Source: Larix kaempferi (taxonomy: Eukaryota; Streptophyta; Pinopsida; Pinales; Pinaceae). From it: a stretch of DNA of 64,000 bases. Positions 46,666 through 58,850 of this stretch are shown here, one piece after another. Every line of letters begins with the position of its first letter. Position 1 is the stretch's first letter. Under the pieces are notes generated by a model that saw only the letters and a program-made list of their open reading frames with translations, searched no databases and had not been told where the DNA came from. The stretch covers positions 1,660,001 through 1,724,000 of the forward strand of contig BSBM01000426.1 in the NCBI GenBank assembly GCA_027924585.1, read 5' to 3'. Both the position numbers and the translations under genes were made by a program.

Positions 46666-47917
46666 CTTGTTTGGACCGGAGTTGATGAAGCATTGGATGC
46701 AAAATTGAGAATCCCTAGATCTCGGTGTGTGAACTGGAATCACTAGTGTCAGTCACTGATCCAAATATGAAGGTGCCCGCCTCACTCATACTTAATCCGT
46801 GAGGCCCTTGTCAAATAAGCCATGAAGATAATTCATCTCAATTGATACAATGTTAATGTTCTATGTTTTGGTATTTTCTTTCAAAGCACAAGGAAATTGT
46901 GTGATCAGTTAAAGGCGTGATATTGGAAGTATCATTGTTCTGATTTTTTATTTAGTAGTCGAATGTGAGGAGAGTCTTAAAAAAATTATCCTATGTCAAT
47001 AGAATGGAGATCTAAATCTAGTTGAAGCTTCCACCATCACCAAAGTGATCTATAATTTGCATTCTTACAATATGCTATCTAAAAGTGAATGCTAGAGGTG
47101 GTGTTGTGAAGAGATAATTTGTAGATAAGGGCATGAAATTGAAGAAGATGTTGTTTTGTGTTTTGAGAAACCAATTGTGAGCATATTAAAATGTGTTTGT
47201 TTAATGGTTGATTTTTAGTGACCTTTGGAAGAAATTGAAAATAATTCCAGAGCTTGTGACCACATGAGGAAAGTTGCCAAAAGGATGAAATTGTAGCTGG
47301 GAAGGAAAATTCTGTGAAAGTGAATGGTTTGCATGCCAACCAAAAAGAAGAGGAGAAAGTGCATTAATCAAAGAATGAATGTGTGAAGGTAAAGGTATAG
47401 GTATAGCCAAAGTTTAAATTCAAAATATTTTCCATGTGAGTGTATTGGCATGAAGAAAAGGCCAAGTGCGAGATTTCAAAGTTTTTTATGGGTCATTTTT
47501 TTCAAAAGTTGTTGGCTCTCAAAATAATTTCTAAAAAGTGAAAAGGCCTTGTTTTCTAAATGTTTTTCATGTAACATCATAAATGGTGCAAATGGCATCA
47601 TGGGTCAAGAGTTTGGAAATCTTGTAATTTTTTTGGGAGAGTCATGTTAGGGTATCATCTAGAATTTGTTGATATAAGGAGTTGATGTTTATGTATGAAG
47701 TTGAAGTGATGAAAGTTGTAGTTAAATTTGTTCAAGTGTAAGGTGAGGTATAATCAAAATTGATTTTTTCCTTATTTGAGGACAAAGTTTCTAGTGTTGA
47801 AGGGAGTGTATGCTCCACCCCTATCATTGTTGTATGGGTGCATGATTGGTTGTACGCAACACCTTCTTTGTTGTTGATTTTTTCGTCAAGTGAGTGTGAT
47901 TCATTTGGAATTTTATA
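46666..47917. other. Leader-like interval upstream of the gag-only element
   Basis: No gene is recognised. If the gag-like gene downstream belongs to an LTR element, this would be its leader. However, no 5' LTR matching 49165-49822 is visible here, and the interval may mix pre-existing DNA with element DNA. Confidence 0.4.
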
Positions 47918-48980
47918 ATGGGTAAAGGAGGCAAACGACTACAGAGTGCTAATCATGAAATTGATTTTTTACAACAAAATCTTGATGATACCCTCCAAGA
48001 GATAGATAGGTTGTAGAAACAAAATAATTCAATAATGGGAAAAGCCACTAAACTTAGAGTCCATGACGAAAAACTCTATAAAGATTTTGTTTGTTTCACT
48101 GCACAACACATAAGTGAATTGGAAGAAAAGTTGGAATCATTGGATGAATGGATAATTGATCTCATAAAACTTCATGGTGAGAAAGATCAACTGATGGAAT
48201 CATTGTAGCAAGAGTTGGTGGAAAAGGAAAATGTGTTGTTGGCACTCTAAAGTGAAGTGAAAAATTTGATCCATGATAAAGTAATGTGTGATGCAAGTTT
48301 TGACACAAGTGACTTGTTTTCAAAGTTTGATAGTTCATGTGATACCGTTGATTTGATTGATGTTGATGGTTGACGTGTGTTCCCCTCATGCCGTGAGACC
48401 CAAAAAAAATTATGATTATGATGGTAGTTCTGATGTTGAGCTTCATAATGAAGATGATGAAATTGGGTGTTTTGAAAAGCATACAAAGGGAATTAGGTCC
48501 AAGCTCATGAATCAAATGTGCTTTGATGGCAAAATTTTAAGAAAGAATGGGAAAGGAATCCAAAATCTCATAGATATAAGTATAAGGCCAAGAAATGAAT
48601 GCCTTGGTTATGAAGGTCATGCAAGCAATGGTGTTAGCAAATTTGTTAAAGCAAAAAGTGAATTATCTATAGGGAAAAGAACAATGAACCAAATGTAGAA
48701 GAAGAAATAATGTTGTCATTGTGGCAGAATAGGACATGTACAAGCAAAATGTTGGAACTTGCATCCTTGTAGTATTTGTGGACTTACCAATCATAATCAT
48801 CTCAGATGTCAGAACAAGGAAATATCAAAGCCTCGTATACAAGTACAGTTTGGTTAGATAGATGTGCAAGAATTCCAGAATGTTACATCTATGTTGAAAG
48901 GATTCTACAAGATGAAGTCTTATAATATACAACAACATCTCTCAAAAAATTCAGTTGAATTCCATAGGTATTTTTTTAGA
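47918..48980 (+). pseudogene. Gag-like protein: coiled coil and double zinc knuckle
   Basis: From the Met at 47918 (MGKGGKRLQSANHEID) a Glu/Lys/Leu-rich heptad region suggests a coiled coil over about 130 codons. A one-base frame change near 48370 leads to an acidic stretch and KAKSELSIGKRTMNQM. A knuckle follows, CCHCGRIGHVQAKCW (48716), and then CSICGLTNHNHLRC (48770). In-frame stops replace likely Gln codons (RL-stop-KQN, SL-stop-QEL, AL-stop-SEV). No protease, integrase or RT follows before the LTR at 49165. It looks like the single protein of a gag-only LTR element, now dead. Confidence 0.6.
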
Positions 48981-49152
48981 CATGTTGAGTCAGACCTACA
49001 TATATTAGTGTGGTAACACATGTAATCATGTAGAGTGTATCCCTCTTATTCATAGAGATGATGTGGCTTCAAGTTATGGAATCAACCACTTGTATAGGTA
49101 CAATTGACTTGTATCTAATCTTGATTATGAATTCGAGAAGTTGAATCTTTGA

Positions 49153-49164
49153 TTAAGGGGTGGA
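49153..49164 (+). promoter_or_regulatory. Polypurine tract before 3' LTR
   Basis: TTAAGGGGTGGA lies directly before TGTGAG, as the plus-strand primer tract of an LTR element would. Confidence 0.6.
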
Positions 49165-49822
49165 TGTGAGATAGAGTAATCTCGGAGTCTGAGATGTTGT
49201 GATGGGAAGATAGTGATACAAGTAAAGTCTAGCCATGTGAAGATAAAATTTGAAGATAAGGATGACTCTAATGAATACTTTATTTGATAAACAATTCATA
49301 TTTCCATTAAGAGGGAATGCTAAAAATAATGCATAAATGAATAATGGTATAGCATTGAAACTATCATAGGTTATTGTGGGAATTTGGTTTAGGTTGGTTT
49401 TAGGTGTATCATTTAATAATTTTTAGAAGTTTAGATCATGTTAGGAACCCGTCTCAACCCTTCTCTTTACTTTGTTAGTATATTGTTGTTGGACGCATAT
49501 GATTTGTAAGTCGTCATGTAGTATTTGTTGATCCATAGTTTGTATTAGCCCATGGTATTGACCCATAGTATTGGACGCATATGCTTTATAAGTTGTCCCG
49601 TAGTATTATATGTCCCATGGTATTGACCCATAGTATTGGGCATAGACTTAGTATATAAGTGTGTGTTGAGGCCAATGAAGGTACCGTGAAGTTATTTGTA
49701 TTGAGCTTTCTCAAAGGAGGTTTCCCCCTCGAAGTGGCCTGCGATCAATAAAGTGATTCTGAGTTCTGTTATTACTGCTATCTCGTGTATTTTCATTAAT
49801 TAATTGTTCCAGGTTCCTCACA
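49165..49822 (+). mobile_element. 3' LTR of the gag-only element, 658 bp
   Basis: It starts TGTGAG and ends CTCACA, a perfect 6 bp inverted repeat. A TATA-like AGTATATAAGTG is at about 49650 and a CAATAAAG polyadenylation signal at about 49747. Inside are repeated phrases (CCATGGTATTGACCCATAGT, GGACGCATATG). The polypurine tract and gag-like gene lie upstream in the same orientation. A 5' copy was not found. Confidence 0.65.
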
Positions 49823-52170
49823 TATCAACTATTCCCGAATCTAGAGAGTTCACTATTCTCTTATATATGTAGTGAATTTCTAAGTAATAAACATGAAGTA
49901 AGTGAGACAGTTTGTCTCACGGTTTGGGTGTTGGTCAAAATTATTAGATACTAATTCTTACAACATAAATCATCAATCCAGATCAGTAAACTTGTGAGGC
50001 ATTGTGCAAAATATATGTAGAGAATATTCTTAAAGTTTTTTCAAGTGCTCCAAAATATATAGTTACTTCACCAATTCACACAAAGCAAATGAAATCAACT
50101 GCAACAATGATTAATGTGCATTCCAATATTGGAAAGGACTTGAGTGACCTCATAAGGTAGAACCACATGGAAATAATATGTAATTCATCAAATCATGACG
50201 GGAAATACTCCATTGATTTTCACTTGACAAGTGCAATCAATACTTGAAAAACACCATGCTAAAATCATGGAGAAGCAAGACCAATGTTATTCCAGCTACG
50301 GGCTAATTAGTTGACCCACGGGTTAACACAATAGTGTTAATCAAGAATATGCAAGCCTTTACTTAAGCTGATGTTAGTCCTACATTCCTATGGTTTAAAC
50401 TCAAGCCAACCATCAAGAAATAAATTCAACTCGACAGGAAATAAAACTATGTTGATAAAATAACAAAGTAGCTACAGGATATGAAGTGATTGATATGGAA
50501 TAAAGCTGCTACATGATTAACTGATATTGCACATTCAAAATTAATCTATTACGCCACACGTGCAAGGAAGAAAAACACATAGGGTGTAATTTCTTAGATG
50601 AAGGGAGCCCTACCTTCACTCAGAAACATGTTCCCACTACCTCTAACTAAAACTCAAAATTAAAGTTGCATAAGAAACAAAATTTTATTAATCATACCAA
50701 CATAGTCTAATAGATATGAATTCCTTCTGATTCCCAAGTCTCTCTAATCTAATTCCCCCAAGGAATGATTTTTCCTCATATGTATACATGCAAATCCTAT
50801 TTCACAAAAGGAAAAGAGGTTACACAAGATGAGATCAAATCCTAAACAAGTGGATCTTACAACTAACAAATATTTGACATGGAATGATTAAGAAAAATGA
50901 GGTTATTTGATGATCATGAAAGCATAAAAACATCCCTAATAATCACTCATGTGGCCATATTTGTTCATAGGAGTCGTTGTCAAAAGATGGAGGTGAAATC
51001 ATGCCAACTCAGAATCGAATTACTAAAAATGCACCTATATGAATTTAGGTGAAAATTACGAAAATCCATTTCAAGATCCATCAAGAGCTCCCAAACCTTA
51101 TCGAATCTTGGAAAACGGATTTTGTAATACTCAATTTGGCATACTATGAACAAAACTCATGTTTTATATTTTTATAATTCATCTTCGTCGCCACGAAAAT
51201 TGCGTCACAAGTTGGCTGTTTGAAAACTATTGAAAATTTAAACCAACCGATTGACCAAGTGCTTGAAAGTTAACACATGTGAGATGGGAATTATCTAATG
51301 GACATATGACCATCTAGAAAAATCCATATATCATGTCCATATGTCTATTTCTCCGTTGTACATGTGGAAGTGTGAGGAACACTAATGGTGTTGCAAGATC
51401 GTGTTGATGTAGGGAACCTGGAAGTGACTGTTACATGATTGTGTTGTTGTAGGAACAATTGACCATGAATTGGAGATGTCATATGTGACCTAAGTGTGAT
51501 TTGAAGAGCATGAAACCATATTGACACATTTTCCAACCAATGTTATGAGCCCAATTTTTCCCTTGAAGATTACAAGTATCATAACCTTTGAATTTGCTAC
51601 AGGACTGGACAGACATTACAGGAACTGACTATTGTTGCAGGAATTGAATTCACAACCATCATTAGCAAAACTAATAGTAATCCTCTTTAATTCATTAAAA
51701 ATAAAGTAAATTAACAATAATGGATACTTAATACATATAAGCTTGGAAAGACACATTTACAAAGGATTATGGAAAATATGGTAGTAAATGGGTGAAAATA
51801 TGATGCCAAAATGATAAAAAGGAATGACTATGGATGGTAAAAAATGGTCAATTCAAAGACCCTACTGGGGGCTTTCTATTGTGTTTTATTTTTTTATTCA
51901 TAATTACTACATTAAAAATTCAATAATACCCCTCACTAATGATAATATGTATTTGCAATAGAATTATAACTACTATATAATCCATAATCCAATCAAAGAC
52001 CTCACAAAAAATACATCTCCCAAACTCTTATTCATTGTTTGCATGGTGAGATGGTTTAATGCTTTCCATGCAAGATAAATGGTAAATTTATTCCTTTACT
52101 TCCGGGGACCAATATGAACACTAAAATATTTTTTGTTTCCTTGATTTAAGTAATTTTTTTGTTTACTTAA
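49823..52170. other. Interval without recognised features
   Basis: About 2.3 kb of AT-rich sequence. Short open frames show no family resemblance and no terminal repeats are evident. It is the pre-insertion target of copia B on its right edge. Confidence 0.5.
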
Positions 52171-52617
52171 TGTTCGGGTACACAGGGTACTCCCAAAAGA
52201 CCGAACACCAGGAGCAACCACTTCACACAAACAAACCACAGATCAACACACCGATGTTTTGACGTGGTTTAAATCCTCGAGAGGGAAACACTCCACGACC
52301 CTGGCCAAATAGCTTCTACGGAACAATTTATTATGCAAAGAAAGAAAGTTACAAATGAGCTTCTCATAATCGATCAACTAAACAATGACCCTCCATGCTC
52401 TTTAAATAGAGATCATGGACCAATTGGGTGTTAAGACATGGATCAAGGTTAGGTATGATCTAAGAGAATTTGAGTCGTCAGATCACAACATATCATGACC
52501 GTCGGATTAAATATTTACAAATACATACTAATGCATACTAAAGAAACACACTTTTCCTAACGGATATATTACACAAGTTGATCTTAACTAACTCCTAAGT
52601 GTCTAAATATCCTAACA
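52171..52617 (-). mobile_element. Copia B 3' LTR, 447 bp
   Basis: This pairs with 57912-58358. TTTAAATAGAGATC (near 52401) provides a plus-strand AT-rich core, and the minus-strand reading GATCTCTATTTAAAG is less TATA-like. Immediately inside, 52618-52628 is a polypurine tract on the minus strand (TTAAGGGGGGA). Confidence 0.9.
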
Positions 52618-52699
52618 TCCCCCCTTAAGAACAACTAGGGATAGGATTGAAGGATTTAAAAAAGTGACACTATTAGGAGAAGCAAGGAGGCATTAGAGC

Positions 52700-55600
52700 C
52701 TATCCCCCCTTAATGAAAAATTCTTGAACTCCTAACATAGATCGAAGTTTAGGAAACTTCACTTCTGTAAGAGACTTGGTGAAGATGTTTGCAACTTGAT
52801 CATCTGTAGGACAAAAGAGCACTTCAAGAACACGATCATAAACAAGCTTTCTAATGAAGTGCATATGTAGCTCAATGTGTTTGCTGCGTTGATGTAGAAC
52901 TGGATCTTTGGCGAGCTTGATGGCACTTTGATTGTTGCACAAAAGTGGAGTAGGCTGCTGCTACTCAAATCCAAACTCTGAAAGGATCTATCGAAGCCAC
53001 AAAGCTTCCTGACTGGCATTAACTGCGGCTCGATATTCTGCCTCTGCTAAAGAAAGAGCAAGAGCTTATTGTTTCTTACAAGCCCAATTGACAGGTCCAG
53101 ATCCCAGATTGGAAACATCACCTGCAGTAGACTTTCGATCATTAGTATCGCTGGCCTAATCTGAATCAGTGAAACCAACCAACAAAGGTTTCCCCTCTAT
53201 ACTGTAATGAATCCCAAACTGAAATTGTACCTCGAATATATCGAAGTATTATTTTAGCTGCTTTCCAGTGACTTTCATGAGGTGTTTGCATATAACGGGA
53301 AACACGACCAACGGAAAAGGAAAGGTCAGGACGAGAATGAGTCAAGTATAAGAGACTACCAACAAGCTGGCGATACAAGGTGGCATCTACTTCAGGTGAA
53401 GTACAAGTGGCAGAAAGTTTGACTCCAGACTGGAAGGGAGAAGGGGCTGATGTACAATCTTCCATGTGAAAGCGAAAAAGAAGGTCACAATCATACTTAG
53501 ACTGAGAAAGAAAGATTCCTTCTTTGGTTTGCAGGACTTGGAGACCAAGAAAATAATGCAAATGTCCTAAGTCTGACATTTCAAAATTTTGCTTAAGACT
53601 GGATTTCACATGGGTTATAAGCTTAGGGTCACTACCAGTAAGAATAAGGTCATCAACATATAGGACAAGTATGATGAGATGGTTTCCTACTTTCTTGGTA
53701 TAGACATTGGGGTCAGAATGGCATCTAGAAAAACCAGTGTCAAGGAGAAATCTATCCATTTTGGCATACCAAGCTCTACGAGCTTGCTTAAGGCCATATA
53801 AGGATTTCTTAAGGGGGCAGACAAGGCTATAGTTATTCTGAACATATCCAGGAGGTTGTTCCATATAAATTTCCTCCTATAAATCACCATGTAAGAAGGC
53901 AAACTTGACATCCATTTGATGGACTTCCTAGGTATGTAAGGCTGCAAGGGAAAGAACAAGGCGGATGGAGTTCATTTTTGCGACAGGAGCAAAGGTTTCA
54001 TTGTAGTCAATCCCTTCAACTTGAGAAAAACCTTTGGCAACTAACCTTGCCTTAAGTCTTTCAACATTTCCATCTGATGCATACTTAGTTCTATAGACCC
54101 ATTTACATCTGACAAGTTTTCTTCCTTTTGGAAGAGGTACAAGATCTCAATTATCGTTCACCATTAAGGAATGATATTCCTCATCCATAACTGCATCCCA
54201 ATCTGGATTTCCTGAAGCTTCTGTAAACGTTTTTGGATCATGATTCTCAGAAAATTGAGCCAAAAGAGAAGAGGTTCGCTGAAACTGAGAATGTGTTCGA
54301 CGTTGAACTCTAGGATCACTGACAAGATCACCAGCTGCTTCACATGTTGAATGGACCCATCGAGGAAGCACTTGTGCTGGTGCAACTGGAGGAACATGAG
54401 CAGGCGGAGGTGGATTTTCATCCTCACTGTCATCATCAGAAACTGGAGTTGAAAACTTGTCAAGGAAGTTGGAAGAATAATAAGGCACAATCGTTGAATC
54501 AGGCTCGCAGGCCAAAGATGCCACAATCGTCGAGTTAGGCTCACAGGCCAAGAGATTTTCAACAAATTTAACATCTCTTCTAATTATGACATCATGAGAA
54601 TGTGGTTGAAGAAGTCTATAACCTTTTACATCTTCAAAATATCCAACAAATATGCACTTTTCACTTTTAGGTTGCAATGCTTTCCATTTTTCATCTGGAA
54701 TGTGAGCCCATGCTTCACTACCAAACACATGGAAGTGACTTACATCTGGTTTAATTTTACTCCATGCTTCTTCTGGTGTAATACCTTGTAAAGCTTTATT
54801 GGGGGTGCGATTAACTATGTAATTTGCACAATTTATGGCTTCGGCCCAAAATTGAAAACATAGTCCCTTAGATTGGATCATACAATTAGTCATTTCTTTA
54901 AAGTGTGGTTCTTCCGTTCAGCTACACCATTTTGTTGCGGTGTATATGGAACAGTGTGTTGTTGTTGGATTCCTTGTTCAGTGCAGAAAGTAGTAAACTT
55001 TTTGTTAACATATTCTCCTCCATTGTTAGATCTTAACTTAATAATTTGATGACCAGATTATTTTTTAACAAGGGCCTTGTAGGCCAAGAACATGTTAAAT
55101 ACTTCACTCTTAAGTTTTAGGAAATAAACCCAAGTGCGTCTGGAGTAATCATCAATGAAAGTTAGGAAATACTTGAAACCAGAAAAGGAAGCAAATGGAA
55201 GAGGACCACACAAGTCACTATGCACAAGCTCCAAGAGAACCGAGGCGTGCCAAGAGGCACGTTTGTCAAAACTGTCTCGATGATGTTTTCCGAGTACACA
55301 ATCGGAGCAAACACCATCCCCGCAAGATACCTTCGGAAGACCTGTCACCATATTGTCTTTACATAGTTGTTGCAATGAGCGATAATTTAAGTGACCAAAT
55401 CGTTCATGCCAAAGTTTGCTCAAGTTATCACAATGAGCAAAAAAAATTGAAGGAAAAGGTGATGACCCAAAGTTGTTAAATTTGTACAACCTGGTAATAT
55501 CATCAACAATTCCGGTAGCTAGGACCTATTGAGGATCTTTAAAATCCTTGATACAACTTAGTGAGGTGTAAACGTCACATTTTTACCTTCACCAGAATGA

Positions 55601-56774
55601 GTGATTTGATAGACTCATAACAAATTGCAAGAAATTCTTGGAACACATAGTACATCACTAAAATGACCATTATCTACTGGAACTATTCCAAATACTACAA
55701 CACTTAGAGATCTATCATCACCAACAAATATTTGTTTGGTGTTACATTCATGCATAGCAGAAAAGATGGCTTGATTCTTAGCCATATGATAAGATGCTCC
55801 AGACTCAATGAGTCATTCATTTGAAGTGGAAGAAGAAGATGCATTATAAGAATAACCAGAAGCACAAAGTGCATGTCCATGAGAGGTAGATTCTGAAGGA
55901 GAATCTATGCTGATGTGGTGCTTCTTCATTGTTGCTTCCAAGGCTACCATCTTCTTGAAACACTTAGATTCATCATGATTATCTTTCCCACAATAGTTGC
56001 AATGATGCTCAGTCTTCTTTCCTTTTGGCTTGGATCCTTTGTCATTTTTTAAAGAAGGAGCTCACTGAGAAGGTTTGAGAACCTTGTTTGACTTATTATT
56101 GCGAAAATTTTGTTTCTTGGTAGGCTTGGAATTTTCTTTCTATTGGGACAATAAGGCTTTCCCAGATGTATCTGCATTGTTGATTATTCAAAGATGTATG
56201 AGTTTATCTTGCTCTCTAATCAAGGAATCACAAAAGGATTCAAGACTAGGCTCTTGATAGCTAGCTATGTTCAAGGATTCTTTCATGGAGTAAAATGTAG
56301 ATAAAAAACAGAATATGCAGATCCAAGTTTGGAAAGAATATGATAAATGCATTGTTTGTCTTCCCTCTTAATCTTTCATTCTTCACATAATATTTTAAGA
56401 GTTTTGTACTTAGATAAATAATCTTGAATGCATGAAAAATCATTTGGATTTAAAGAAATCAACTCATTTTCGAGTTGGTGACCTCGAATTTCATTGTGTT
56501 TACCAAACACAGATTCCAACTTGTCCCAAGCAGCATCAGGTTCATCAATTCCAGATATGTGGAATCGTAAATCAGTAGAGATTGACATCCCAATCAATCC
56601 ACGAGCTTCGTCACATCTATTTTCCCATTTTATTTTCTTATCATCATCAGTGGGTTTTGTTTCTTTCCCTGAGGTAATTATGAAAAGTCCCCTACTTCGT
56701 AGAACATCCTCCATACGATATTTCCATGAGAAATAGTTGGAACTGGTAAGTAGAATATCACAAGGGGAGGCCAT
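52700..56774 (-). pseudogene. Copia B gag-pol polyprotein, near full length, decayed
   Basis: Gag opens at the Met at 56774 (MASPCDILLTSSNYFSWKYR), with the knuckle CNYCGKDNHDESKC near 56000. Protease has IESGASYHMA instead of the usual DSGAS. Integrase has HERFGHLNYRSL, HSDLCGPL (about 55225), LRSNNGGEY (about 55030; the second catalytic Asp is Asn) and NGVAERKN. RT has KARLVAKGFSQ, MDVKFAFLHG, LYVDDLILTG (YVDD intact, about 53655) and GSLLYLTHSRPD. RNase H follows to HIELHMHFIRKLV and a stop at 52700. Stops fall where TGG or CAG/CAA is expected (HT-stop-EVHQMD, DL-stop-EEIYM). Frame changes occur near 53200, 54900 and in gag. It is inactive. Confidence 0.92.
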
Positions 56775-57209
56775 ATTTGTAAATTAATGGCTGTAAAATC
56801 ATAAACCAATAGTCTAGAAGCAAAAAGCTCAAAAACATAGGTAGTTTAAAAAAAAACGACACTGAAAACTGACTCCGTATGATGAAGTTATGCTTGAACA
56901 AAGAAAATGCTGAAGATGTCTCCAATAGTGACGTGGCAGATAGAGAATGACCAGCTAAAAAAAGAACCCCCTCTTCCCAAGATGAACCTTTGACAATCAC
57001 TTTACAAGAATGTTGCTTTAAGTGAATCACTTTTGTAAAATAAGTGATTTCACTTTTACAATGATGTTACTTTAAATAGTACAACAATAAAAATGAACTT
57101 AAGTGACTCACTTTTTATTTTTATTTTTTATTATTTAAGTAAGATACACTTTTACAATAAAGTAACTTGAAAATAGAAATTGCATACACTTTTTCTTTTA
57201 AAAGTAACT

Positions 57210-57275
57210 TCTTAAGACTTGAACTCGAGACCTATTAAGGAGTAAAGCAACTTTGAACCAAGTGAGCTATATTAA
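57210..57275 (-). repeat. tRNA-like SINE relic in the copia B leader
   Basis: The minus strand reads TATAGCTCACTTGGTTCAAA (A-box-like, 57252-57271) and, about 40 bp on, CGAGTTCAAGTCTT (B-box-like, 57213-57226). This is the arrangement of a tRNA-derived promoter. It resembles the sequence at 40520-40610 in kind. It lies inside the element's leader, so it was either nested there or acquired. Confidence 0.5.
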
Positions 57276-57310
57276 AAGGTATGTAAAATATGGGAAGGAG
57301 GAAGGGGACC

Positions 57311-57330
57311 TTTTTTTTTTTTTTTTTTAC
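57311..57330. repeat. Poly(T) run
   Basis: Twenty consecutive T on the plus strand, about 40 bp from the SINE-like sequence. In the plus direction it could equally be a simple homopolymer. Confidence 0.9.
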
Positions 57331-57899
57331 TCTTCCCTCTTGGTTTTTGTGTTTTCCTTTTTTCTGCAAATCACACCATAAACCGAAACAAAAAAAAATT
57401 TCACACTTGTGGAGTTAGATCTCGTTAACTTGCCTAGAAAGTCTACGTTTTCTCTCTATTTCTGATTTGCCGAGATCGCGCAAGGTGCATGGTAAAGAGC
57501 ATATGCAACCGAGAAAAACCCTTTCCCTTTCTGTTTTTGATTTGCCGAGATCGCACAAGGTGCATGGCAAAGAGCATACGTAGAAAAGGAAAAGAACAAT
57601 CCGAAACAAAGAAAAAATCTAACAATAAAAACTGATAAAATATGAGATATTTTAAAAAAGATAAAAACCGTCATTGTAACATTATACCTTCAGATCTGAT
57701 GAAATACGCGTTTATGAAGCAACCGGAAACCGTTTTCGATCAAATGAAACTATTTCCCAATGGAAACGGTGCTCCGGACGCAATGAAACACCTCCCATGG
57801 CCTAGAAATGCACATAAATACAAGAACCAGAAACCCTTTCAAGTTTCGACAACAACAGTTCAAGATCTAGATCATAATTGGAAGCGACTCTTCATAAAA

Positions 57900-57911
57900 G
57901 CTCTGATACCA
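57900..57911 (-). promoter_or_regulatory. Copia B primer binding site
   Basis: The plus strand GCTCTGATACCA is the exact complement of the tRNA-Met primer site and abuts the 5' LTR. Confidence 0.92.
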
Positions 57912-58358
57912 TGTTTGAGTACACAAGGTACTCCCAAAAGACCGAACACCAAGAGCAACCACTTCACACAAACAGATCACAGATCAACACACCGATGTTT
58001 TGATGTGGTTTAAACCCTCGAAAGGGAAACATTCCACAGCCTCGGCCAAATAGCTTCTACGGAGCAATTTATTATGCAAAGAAAGAAAGTTACAAATGAG
58101 CTTCTCATAATCGATCAACTAAACAATGACCCTCCATGCTCTTTAAATAGAGATCATGGACCAATCGGGTGTTAAGCCACAGATCAAGGTTAGGTATGAT
58201 CTGAAAGAAGTTGAGCCGTCGGATCACAACATATCGTGACCATCAGATTAAATATTCACAAATGCATACTAATGCATACTAAAGAAACACACTTTTTCTA
58301 ACGGATATATTACACAAGTTGATCTTAACAAACTCCTAAGTGTCTAAATATCCTAACA
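57912..58358 (-). mobile_element. Copia B 5' LTR, 447 bp
   Basis: Full-length partner of 52171-52617. The inner edge is fixed by the primer site, the outer edge by TCCTAACA and the TTTAA flank. Confidence 0.92.
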
Positions 58359-58363
58359 TTTAA

Positions 58364-58850
58364 TTGGAGTCCTTCTTTTGCACAAGTAGAAATCCCAAAT
58401 GGCCCATGAAAGACCAATCCATGGCATTAATGACTAATATGTGGAAAAATAACCATAATAAAAACAAAAAGACATTCAATCCTTTAAGAAAATCTAGAAA
58501 TGCAACAAATTACCAACCAAAGATTCATTGGGAGGCACACCTTACCTAAAAACTCCTCTCTCTCTTGGCCTCCCTTTTCCCTTCACCTCTCTAACCATGA
58601 CAACACCTGCAAGAATAAACTAACAATAAAACTTTCAAAATTAGTAATCTCTACCAAAATTGAAACAAATCCAAATTAATATTAACAACATTAAAAAAAA
58701 TTATTCCTTCTTCTAACAAATTTCTTATCCATTGAACCTTTTTGTTTGGAAAAAAAACCCACAACATATTTTATTATAAATAAACCGCATTTTGTATAGA
58801 TCCAAAATATCTTACAGATAATAGACAGAAAGACACACATACATTGTATG
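58364..58850. other. Short interval, nothing recognised
   Basis: AT-rich sequence between copia B and the 3' region of the minus-strand LINE. It may hold the LINE 3' untranslated end. No poly(A) tail is clear. Confidence 0.4.

Larger units (their letters stand above)
52171..58358 (-). mobile_element. Copia element B, both LTRs, 6.2 kb
   Basis: LTRs at 52171-52617 and 57912-58358 are both 447 bp, start TGTT and end CTAACA. The flanks CTTAA and TTTAA give a 5 bp duplication with one transition. By eye the LTRs differ at roughly 30 positions, mostly transitions (about 7 percent), so insertion is old. The order on the minus strand is LTR, primer site, 1.1 kb leader, gag, protease, integrase, RT, RNase H, polypurine tract, LTR. 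Confidence 0.93.

Noticed and set aside
57415-57674. Repeated LPCTL-like Cys-rich peptides on the minus strand
   Set aside because: They arise from a short direct duplication (TTTGCCGAGATCGC.CAAGGTGCATGG) in the copia B leader and overlap in three frames.
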